Below are positions 1 through 6,276 of a DNA stretch of 7,200 nucleotides, piece by piece. The translations under genes were made by a program, and so were the position numbers. Every line of letters starts with the position of its first letter. Position 1 is the first letter of the stretch. The DNA is from Candidatus Pollutiaquabacter sp. (lineage in GTDB: Bacteria; Bacteroidota; Bacteroidia; AKYH767-A; 2013-40CM-41-45), in assembly GCA_903854075.1 (NCBI GenBank), contig CAINVI010000344.1, forward strand, positions 1 to 7,200, given 5' to 3'. Under the pieces are notes generated by a model. It was not told the origin of the DNA. It made no database searches and saw only the letters and a list, made by a program, of their open reading frames with translations.

Positions 1-21
1 CCAATCGCGGTATGCTTTTTG

Positions 22-29
22 TAAGTTTG
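22..29 (+). promoter_or_regulatory. Bacteroidota-type -7 promoter element (TAAGTTTG)
   Basis: TAAGTTTG is an exact match to the TAnnTTTG -7 consensus used by the primary sigma factor of Bacteroidota. It ends 23 bases before the ATG at 53, which would give a short leader of roughly 15-20 bases. The matching -33 element would lie at or beyond the left edge of the window and cannot be checked. The position directly before the first gene supports the call, but an 8-base motif with two free positions can occur by chance. Confidence 0.55.
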
Positions 30-52
30 CCGTCCTGTAAAAATTGAACATC

Positions 53-1111
53 ATGTCTATAACCCATTTCCGGTCCTTTATCGTGTTTTTTCTGCTTTTA
101 TTCGGCGCTGCCGCGTCCGGGCAGAAAACCACATACAAGGTGGGTGTGATTGCCTTCTATAATCTTGAAAACCTATATGATACGATCAACGATCCGGATA
201 AAAGCGACGAAGAATTTCTGCCGGACGGCACCAAACATTACACCGGTGAAGTATACCTGGACAAATTGGGTAAACTCGCCGATGTATTGTCCCAAATTGG
301 AACGGAGCGAAATCCTGATGGATGGTCGGTGTTGGGTTGTGCCGAGATAGAAAATGCACAGGTTTTAAAAGATCTCGTTGCGCATGACAAACTGCGCGCT
401 CGTAAATTGGAGATCGTTCATTTTAATTCTCCGGACGATCGCGGTGTTGATGTTGGACTGATCTACAATCCAAAATACTTCACGCCGACGTATAAAGAGT
501 CGTTGAATGTTCCGTTAAAGAATAGTGACGGCACCTCACGTCGAACACGTGATATACTTTATGTGTCCGGTACCTATGACGGCGAGACCATGCATTTCTT
601 CGTGAACCACTGGCCGTCACGTCGCGGTGGCGAAGAAGCCAGTGCTCCAGGTCGTGCTATGGCCGCCGGAATCTGTCGTGCGAAGATGGACTCCATTCTT
701 AAACTAGATCCGGATGCTAAAATCATTCTCATGGGTGACTTGAACGATGATCCGGTCAGTCCAAGTGTGGCCAAAGTAATCGGTGCAAAAGGGAAGAAAG
801 AGGATGTCGGCAGAAGTGGAATGTTTAATCCGTGGATGGAGCCGTACAAAAACGGTATTGGAACGTTGGCCTATAATGACAGCTGGAATCTGTTTGATCA
901 GATTATCATCTCCGGTGCGTTTTTGAACAAAGACAACGGTGGCTTTTTTTACCACGCAGCTCATATTTTTCACAAGCCCTGGATGGAACAAACCTCCGGT
1001 CGTTACCGTGGTTATCCTAAGCGTACCTTTGATTTTGATAAATATATTGGCGGATATAGTGATCACTTTCCAACCTACATCGAATTCCTGGAAGTGGTGA
1101 CGCCTAAATAA
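53..1111 (+). CDS. Exported endonuclease/exonuclease/phosphatase family protein
   Basis: This is a 352-residue protein of the metal-dependent endonuclease/exonuclease/phosphatase (DNase I-like) fold, which hydrolyses phosphodiester or phosphate-ester bonds. Residues 1-24 form a signal peptide: short polar N-terminus, hydrophobic core FIVFFLLLFGAAA, then SGQ at the likely cleavage site. The protein is therefore probably periplasmic or surface-exposed. Family motifs appear in order: FYNLEN (Asn37), CAEIEN (metal-binding Glu98), GVDVGLIY (Asp133), NHWPSRRGG (His186), GDLNDDP (Asp229, Asn231), FDQI (Asp282) and the terminal YSDHFP (Asp337, His338). All expected catalytic and metal-binding positions seem intact, and the length is normal for the single-domain Bacteroidota members. 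I chose ATG 53 over the in-frame TTG at 44 because ATG is the stronger start, it fits the upstream -7 element, and it leaves a normal signal peptide. The substrate (extracellular DNA, nucleotide or phospho-sugar) cannot be read from sequence. The next gene starts 81 bases downstream. Confidence 0.9.
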   Translation: MSITHFRSFIVFFLLLFGAAASGQKTTYKVGVIAFYNLENLYDTINDPDKSDEEFLPDGTKHYTGEVYLDKLGKLADVLSQIGTERNPDGWSVLGCAEIENAQVLKDLVAHDKLRARKLEIVHFNSPDDRGVDVGLIYNPKYFTPTYKESLNVPLKNSDGTSRRTRDILYVSGTYDGETMHFFVNHWPSRRGGEEASAPGRAMAAGICRAKMDSILKLDPDAKIILMGDLNDDPVSPSVAKVIGAKGKKEDVGRSGMFNPWMEPYKNGIGTLAYNDSWNLFDQIIISGAFLNKDNGGFFYHAAHIFHKPWMEQTSGRYRGYPKRTFDFDKYIGGYSDHFPTYIEFLEVVTPK

Positions 1112-1192
1112 ATCAATCTGCAGCAGCATCTTTTACTTAAGCACTATTCTACACTCGAAAACGTTACTCTTACTTCAATCTCAATAACGAAT

Positions 1193-2173
1193 ATGACAAA
1201 AAGTCGCGGCCCTATCTCCAGCTTCATGGAGAAGAACTATCTCCACTTCAATGCTGCTGCTATGGTTGATGCAGCGAAAGGGTATGAGCAACACTTGCTG
1301 GAAGGCGGTAAAATGATGATTACGCTAGCGGGTGCCATGAGTACAGCTGAGCTGGGTATTTCATTGGCTGAAATGATCCGCCAGGGTAAAGTGGATATGA
1401 TTTCGTGTACCGGCGCAAACCTTGAGGAAGATATCATGAATCTCGTCGCCCATAATTCCTATAAACGCGTACCGAATTACCGCGATCTTACGCCACAGGA
1501 CGAATGGGATTTGCTCGAGAATCACTACAACCGCGTAACGGATACCTGTATCCCGGAAGAAGAAGCATTTCGTCGTTTGCAGAAGCATATTCATCAGATC
1601 TGGAAGGGCGCAGAAGATAAAGGCGAACGCTACTTTCCGCATGAATACATGTATAAAATCTTGTTGAGTGGTGAGCTGGAGCAGTATTACGAAATCGATC
1701 CGAAGAATTCATGGATGCTTGCCGCTGCCGAGCGAAATCTTCCAATTGTTGTTCCCGGTTGGGAGGATTCTACAATGGGAAACATTTTTGCATCGTATGT
1801 TATCAAGGGCGAATTGAAAGCAACCACGATGAAAAGTGGTATTGAGTATATGGTGTGGTTGTCCGATTGGTATCGTGAGAACTCCGCCGGAAAAGGCATT
1901 GGTTTTTTTCAGATCGGCGGTGGTATTGCCGGCGATTTTCCAATCTGTGTAGTCCCAATGATGTATCAGGATTTGGAATGGCACGACGTTCCGTTCTGGT
2001 CCTATTTCTGTCAGATCAGTGATTCCACCACTAGCTACGGTTCGTATTCCGGTGCGGTGCCGAATGAAAAGATCACGTGGGGTAAACTGGATATTCACAC
2101 ACCGAAATTTATTGTGGAAAGTGACGCGTCTATCGTAGCTCCATTGATGTTCGCGTGGATTCTAGGTCAATAA
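1193..2173 (+). CDS. Deoxyhypusine synthase family protein (bacterial DHS-like)
   Basis: This is a 326-residue, probably cytosolic protein of the deoxyhypusine synthase family, NAD-dependent enzymes that transfer an aminobutyl group from spermidine. In eukaryotes and archaea the acceptor is a lysine of eIF5A/aIF5A. Bacteria lack that protein, so the acceptor here is more likely a small amine (a homospermidine-type or related polyamine reaction); this is inference. Family landmarks: the Rossmann-like segment TLAGAMSTAELG (44-55), CTGANLEED (72-80, matching the human TAGGVEED region), PGWEDSTMGNIF (188-199), IGGGIAGDFP (241-250) and ITWGKL with Lys298, which aligns with the lysine of human DHS (Lys329) that carries the butylimine intermediate. 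The C-terminal SDASIVAPLMFA (310-321) matches the family's YADASLVFPLL segment. The loop after GGG, which is KHHI in the human enzyme, is AGDF here, so the active-site histidine of the eukaryotic enzyme is not conserved. ATG 1193 is preceded by A-rich sequence with no clear Shine-Dalgarno site. No polyamine gene is adjacent. The family call is firm; the reaction is unknown. Confidence 0.9.
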   Translation: MTKSRGPISSFMEKNYLHFNAAAMVDAAKGYEQHLLEGGKMMITLAGAMSTAELGISLAEMIRQGKVDMISCTGANLEEDIMNLVAHNSYKRVPNYRDLTPQDEWDLLENHYNRVTDTCIPEEEAFRRLQKHIHQIWKGAEDKGERYFPHEYMYKILLSGELEQYYEIDPKNSWMLAAAERNLPIVVPGWEDSTMGNIFASYVIKGELKATTMKSGIEYMVWLSDWYRENSAGKGIGFFQIGGGIAGDFPICVVPMMYQDLEWHDVPFWSYFCQISDSTTSYGSYSGAVPNEKITWGKLDIHTPKFIVESDASIVAPLMFAWILGQ

Positions 2174-2205
2174 TTTCTGCGCGCAATTCAACGGTTTATT
2201 CGCCG

Positions 2206-3456
2206 ATGGTAACCAACCGTTTCCGCTTTCTATTGGTGGCAACCGTATTGTCAACGTTTGTTTCCTTTTCAGCGATGGCGCAATTCGGTTGTACGGATAG
2301 TCAAGCGCTGAATTACGATCCTTCCGCGGTAGTGAACGATGGTTCCTGCACGTATCCTGCAACGACGCTGTCAACTACACTTCTCACACCGTTGCAAACG
2401 CCGTTGCTGGATGAGAATTCCGGATTATTTCACGCTGGTGGAGAATGGTGGTCGCATGTAGATGATACGTTTGAATCATTGTATTCGATCGATACGGTAA
2501 CAGGTAATGTTACCCGGACGACCAATCTGAGTGGCATTACCAATTGGGATTGGGAAGAAGCGCAGGCGGATTCAAATTACATCTACATAGGCGATATCGG
2601 GAATAATGCCGGGGCACGAACCGATCTGGCAATTTATCGCTATCCGTTGTCGGTGCTTGATTCTGGTGTAGTAGCCCTGTTTCCGGACACGATTCGATGG
2701 ACATTTTCCGATCAAACAGATTTTTCACCGGCATTGAACAACACCCGCTTTGATTGCGAAGCGTTTGTAATTATCAATGATACCATTCATCTTTTTTCAA
2801 AAGATTGGGTACTTAAAAATACGCGTCGTTATACTCTGCCAGCCGTTCCCGGCAACCATGTTGCACTGCTTCAGGATTCTTTACCAGCCAACGGACTGAT
2901 TACAGGTGCTTCGGTCAATTCGGACGGCGTGGTAGTTTTGTTGGGTTACGATAATCAGATTCCAGCGCCGTGTTTTTTGTGGATGCTGTACGATTATCCG
3001 GAAAGTGATGTGTTCGATGGGAATAAACGTCGTTTTTCGCTGGGCACAGCACTGACCTTGGGTCAAACAGAAGCTATCTCCTTCCGCGAAGGAAATTATG
3101 GATACATCAGTAACGAACGTTTTCAGCAATCCATCTTCAATGTGGCGCCGCAGCTGCGTAGCTTTTCGCTCGACAATTACCTGACTTCTTCCACAGCGGG
3201 GTTATTTGAAAACACGGACAATACCGCTACTTTCATTTATCCGCAACCTTCCCAAGGCGAGTTTACCATCACAACTCCTTTTTCTGGAATAGCCGAATAC
3301 CGGCTGATGGATCTCGGCGGTAGGGTGGTCTATACATCGGTAGGGCAAGCCGATCGGTTTCACTGTATGGCCGAAAGTCTTGTTCCCGGACTTTATATCG
3401 TAGAAATCAGCTGCCAGGACGGCCGTAAGGCCCGTTCACGCGTCATCTTCCGCTGA
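2206..3456 (+). CDS. Secreted protein of unknown function with T9SS type A sorting domain
   Basis: This is a 416-residue secreted protein. Residues 1-26 are a signal peptide (NRFRF charged region, hydrophobic LLVATVLSTFVSF, cleavage after AMAQ). Directly after it comes one GCTDSQALNY...NDGSCTY motif (27-50; Cys29 and Cys48), a short, probably calcium-binding or disulfide-stabilised module frequent in Bacteroidota secreted proteins. The middle (about 54-328) is rich in beta-strand-like segments, among them WDWEEAQADSNYIYIGDIGN (114-133), RFDCEAFVIINDTIHLFSKD (181-200) and TEAISFREGNYGYISNE (288-304). They suggest a beta-propeller-like fold, but I recognise no catalytic signature. Residues 341-416 are a T9SS sorting domain: YPQPSQGEF (345-353), DLGGRVVY (369-376) and LVPGLYIVEI (392-401). 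The product should cross the outer membrane by the type IX system and be released or anchored at the surface. I chose ATG 2206 over the in-frame GTG at 2155, which overlaps the previous gene and would put 17 polar residues before the signal peptide. The gap to the upstream gene is 32 bases, so co-transcription is possible. Confidence 0.88.
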   Translation: MVTNRFRFLLVATVLSTFVSFSAMAQFGCTDSQALNYDPSAVVNDGSCTYPATTLSTTLLTPLQTPLLDENSGLFHAGGEWWSHVDDTFESLYSIDTVTGNVTRTTNLSGITNWDWEEAQADSNYIYIGDIGNNAGARTDLAIYRYPLSVLDSGVVALFPDTIRWTFSDQTDFSPALNNTRFDCEAFVIINDTIHLFSKDWVLKNTRRYTLPAVPGNHVALLQDSLPANGLITGASVNSDGVVVLLGYDNQIPAPCFLWMLYDYPESDVFDGNKRRFSLGTALTLGQTEAISFREGNYGYISNERFQQSIFNVAPQLRSFSLDNYLTSSTAGLFENTDNTATFIYPQPSQGEFTITTPFSGIAEYRLMDLGGRVVYTSVGQADRFHCMAESLVPGLYIVEISCQDGRKARSRVIFR

Positions 3457-3496
3457 TCTTCTGCTGACTTCCGACCCGATTTCTTCGAATACTTCG

Positions 3497-3504
3497 TAAC
3501 TTTA
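3497..3504 (+). promoter_or_regulatory. Possible -7 promoter element for sucAB (TAACTTTA)
   Basis: TAACTTTA matches the Bacteroidota -7 consensus TAnnTTTG at all fixed positions except the last. It sits 26 bases before the sucA ATG in the 74-base gap after the T9SS cargo gene, where a promoter for the sucAB operon would be expected. No TTG-type -33 element was found at the usual distance upstream, so this is tentative. Confidence 0.35.
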
Positions 3505-3530
3505 CAGCTTCAATTCGGTTCTTTAAGTAC

Positions 3531-6266
3531 ATGGAGAAGTTTAGTTACGTCGGCAATCTGGAGATCAACCAGGTAGAAGCGCTTTACAAGCAATTTTTAG
3601 CGAATCCTGAATCGGTTGATAGCAGCTGGCGACTTTTTTTCGAAGGATTCGAATTTGCCCGGACGGCATTTGATCTTGAAGCGGTTACTCCTGCCATTCC
3701 GGAAGATGTCCGAAAAGAATTCAATGTTGTCAATCTCATTAACGGCTATCGTACACGTGGACACTTGTTCACTCATACGAATCCTGTGCGAGAGCGCCGC
3801 AAGCATAGTCCGACACTGGAGCTAGGAAATTTTGGACTGTTGACATCCGACTTGGCTTCAGTATTTCAGGCCGGTTCACTTATTGGTATCGGTCCGTCGT
3901 CGTTGTCAGCGATTATCGAACATCTGGAGCAAACGTATTGCGGTGCTATCGGTGCTGAATATAAATACATCCGTAATCCGGAAATTATTCAGTGGCTCGA
4001 GGAACGGATGGAGCCCAATCGAAATCGCCCTGATTTTCCAATCGAAAAGAAACGAAGGATACTCGAGAAACTAAATCAGGCAGTTGCATTTGAAAACTTC
4101 ATTCATACCAAATTCGTCGGCCAGAAACGTTTTTCTCTGGAAGGCTGCGAAACATTAATCCCTGCACTCGATGCTGTCATCGAGAGCGGTGCAGATTCCG
4201 GCATCAAGGAGTTTGTCATTGGTATGGCGCATCGTGGACGTCTTAACGTGCTGGCCAATATACTTGGTAAAACCTACGAAGAGATTTTCACGGAGTTTGA
4301 AGGGCTGGAATATGATGAACTGGAATTTGCCGGCGATGTGAAGTACCACCTTGGATTTTCCAGTGATATAAAAACGCGGAACGGTAAAGATGTTCATTTA
4401 AGTGTGGCGCCAAATCCTTCCCACCTGGAAGCGGTCGATCCGATTGTACAAGGACTAGTTCGTTCTAAAATCGATCATACGCCCGGAGGTGATGAGCATC
4501 AGATTGCGCCGATATTGATTCATGGTGATGCGGCTATTGCTGCTCAAGGTGTCGTGTACGAAGTCATTCAAATGTCGCTGTTGCGCGGATACCGTACCGG
4601 TGGAACCATTCATCTGGTAGTGAACAATCAGATTGGATTTACTACCAATTATATGGATGCGCGATCCAGTACGTATTGTACCGATATCGCAAAAGTCACC
4701 CTGTCGCCGGTGTTTCACGTCAATGCTGATGATGTGGAAGCGTTGGTATATACGATTGAATTAGCGATGGAATTCCGTCAGAAATTTCATCGTGATGTTT
4801 TCATCGATATCCTTGGTTACCGTAAATACGGGCATAACGAAGGCGATGAACCGCGCTTTACACAACCGCTCTTATACAAAGCGATTGCTACGCATCCCAA
4901 TCCGCGTGAAATCTACAACGAAAAGTTATTGTCGCAGGGAAAGGTAGAAGCAAGTCTTGCACGCGAAATGGAGAAGTCCTTCCGCGATTTGTTGCAGGTG
5001 AGTCTTGATACGGCCCGGCAAACAAAAAAGAAAAAAGTATCTCCGTATTTGGAAGGATCCTGGAAAGGTCTCCGAATGGCGACTAAAGATGATTTTGTGG
5101 AATCACCGGTTGCTGCCGTCGATCGTTCAGCGTTGGAGGAACTGGCGCGGAAAATCACGACGTTGCCGACTGAACATAAGTTTTTCAATAAAACGGAACG
5201 ATTATTTGCGGAGCGCCGAAAGTTGGCGGAGGCGGGGAAGGTAGACTGGTCAATGGCGGAATTAATGGCTTTTGGGGCTACGTTGCAGGATGGAAATGCT
5301 GTTCGTTTTACTGGACAAGATGTCGAACGCGGAACGTTCTCTCAGCGTCATGCCGTCGTTCGAATCGAGGATTCGGAAGAGCAATACACGCCGCTGAGTA
5401 ATCTTTCAACTACTCAGGCGCCTTTTCATATCTACAATTCCTTATTGTCCGAATACGCTGTTCTCGGCTTCGAATATGGTTACGCCATGGCGGCTCCGCA
5501 CACGCTTACCGTATGGGAGGCACAATTTGGCGATTTCAATAACGGTGCGCAGATAATCATTGATCAATACATCTCTAGTGCAGAAGATAAATGGAACCGG
5601 ATGAATGGAATTGTAATGCTGCTGCCTCACGGGTACGAAGGTCAGGGAGCAGAGCATTCCAGTGCCCGTCTCGAACGATTCTTAAACCTTTGCGCAGAAG
5701 AGAATATCCAGGTAGTGAATTGTACCACGCCGGCCAGTTATTTCCATGCGTTACGCCGGCAACTGCAGCGACCTTTCCGTAAACCGCTTATTGTTTTCAC
5801 CCCGAAAAGTCTTCTTCGCCATCCGCGCGTTATTTCCACCCTGGAGGATTTATCAGGTGGAAAATTCGAAGAGGTTATTGATGATAACAAGGTAACGGTG
5901 AAATCAGTGTCGCGCGTGGTATTGTGTTCCGGTAAAGTGTATTATGATTTGCTTGAACAACAAGAAAAGGAAAAGGCGGACGATGTTGCGTTAGTGCGTC
6001 TGGAACAATTCTATCCATTACCTTACAAACAGTTGGAAGCCCTTAGAAAAAAATACACGCATGCTACAGAATGGGTGTGGGTGCAGGAAGAGCCGGAGAA
6101 TATGGGCGCTTGGGGCTACTTGCTTCGAACGGCGTCAAGAATACTTCCTTTACAACTTATTTCCCGAACGGAAAGTGCAAGTCCGGCAACCGGTTCTTAT
6201 AAAGCACATGAGCGCGAGCAGCGCAAATTAGTGCATCGAGTTTTTGAAAAAGTCACCGTCAAGTAA
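3531..6266 (+). CDS. sucA: 2-oxoglutarate dehydrogenase E1 component
   Basis: This 911-residue thiamine-diphosphate enzyme is the E1 subunit of the 2-oxoglutarate dehydrogenase complex. It decarboxylates 2-oxoglutarate and reductively succinylates the lipoyl group of E2 in the cytosolic TCA cycle. Length is close to E. coli SucA (933). Domains in order: the N-terminal E1 segment (about 4-41, SSWRLFFEGF at 31-40), which in this family helps hold E1 in the complex; the ThDP-binding dehydrogenase domain (about 180-500); the pyrimidine-binding transketolase-like domain (about 572-765); and the C-terminal domain (about 766-910). Visible active-site motifs are MAHRGRLNVL (His234), KYHLGFSSD (His273), NPSHLEAVDP (His298), the ThDP/Mg region HGDAAIAAQG (Asp333) with NNQIGFTT (Asn366), and LLSEYAVLGFEYGYA, where Glu641 is the likely cofactor-activating glutamate. 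GTFSQRHAVV, WEAQFGDFNNGAQ, LLPHGYEGQGAEHSSARLER and CSGKVYYDLLEQ are near-identical to E. coli SucA. The gene is intact. ATG 3531 gives the expected N-terminus, and sucB follows 10 bases downstream. Confidence 0.98.
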   Translation: MEKFSYVGNLEINQVEALYKQFLANPESVDSSWRLFFEGFEFARTAFDLEAVTPAIPEDVRKEFNVVNLINGYRTRGHLFTHTNPVRERRKHSPTLELGNFGLLTSDLASVFQAGSLIGIGPSSLSAIIEHLEQTYCGAIGAEYKYIRNPEIIQWLEERMEPNRNRPDFPIEKKRRILEKLNQAVAFENFIHTKFVGQKRFSLEGCETLIPALDAVIESGADSGIKEFVIGMAHRGRLNVLANILGKTYEEIFTEFEGLEYDELEFAGDVKYHLGFSSDIKTRNGKDVHLSVAPNPSHLEAVDPIVQGLVRSKIDHTPGGDEHQIAPILIHGDAAIAAQGVVYEVIQMSLLRGYRTGGTIHLVVNNQIGFTTNYMDARSSTYCTDIAKVTLSPVFHVNADDVEALVYTIELAMEFRQKFHRDVFIDILGYRKYGHNEGDEPRFTQPLLYKAIATHPNPREIYNEKLLSQGKVEASLAREMEKSFRDLLQVSLDTARQTKKKKVSPYLEGSWKGLRMATKDDFVESPVAAVDRSALEELARKITTLPTEHKFFNKTERLFAERRKLAEAGKVDWSMAELMAFGATLQDGNAVRFTGQDVERGTFSQRHAVVRIEDSEEQYTPLSNLSTTQAPFHIYNSLLSEYAVLGFEYGYAMAAPHTLTVWEAQFGDFNNGAQIIIDQYISSAEDKWNRMNGIVMLLPHGYEGQGAEHSSARLERFLNLCAEENIQVVNCTTPASYFHALRRQLQRPFRKPLIVFTPKSLLRHPRVISTLEDLSGGKFEEVIDDNKVTVKSVSRVVLCSGKVYYDLLEQQEKEKADDVALVRLEQFYPLPYKQLEALRKKYTHATEWVWVQEEPENMGAWGYLLRTASRILPLQLISRTESASPATGSYKAHEREQRKLVHRVFEKVTVK

Positions 6267-6276
6267 AGTCCTAGCC

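Noticed and set aside
44..52. In-frame TTG start for the first gene
   Set aside because: It adds only three residues; ATG 53 is the stronger start and gives a normal signal peptide.
944..950. Runs of seven T at 944-950, 1903-1909 and 3634-3640 as possible slippage sites
   Set aside because: Each encodes part of a Phe-Phe pair inside an intact, conserved reading frame; no downstream structure or alternative-frame product was seen, so chance codon use explains them.
704..1129. 141-codon open frame on the - strand
   Set aside because: It lies almost wholly inside the well-supported exported phosphoesterase gene, has no recognisable domain and no promoter, and its composition is that of an antisense shadow.
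1112..1192. Promoter or terminator in the gap before the deoxyhypusine synthase-like gene
   Set aside because: The best -7-like strings (for example TATTCTAC at 1145-1152) have several mismatches, and no stem followed by a T run was found.
1709..2098. 129-codon open frame on the - strand
   Set aside because: It is antisense to the conserved C-terminal half of the deoxyhypusine synthase-like gene, and its translation shows no family motifs.
2155..2205. In-frame GTG start that would extend the T9SS cargo gene by 17 codons and overlap the upstream gene
   Set aside because: The extension is polar and would bury the signal peptide; ATG 2206 gives a textbook N-terminus.
3457..3530. Terminator after the T9SS cargo gene
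   Set aside because: The gap holds short pyrimidine-rich direct repeats (CTGATCTT/CTGCTGACTT) but no convincing inverted repeat with a T tract.
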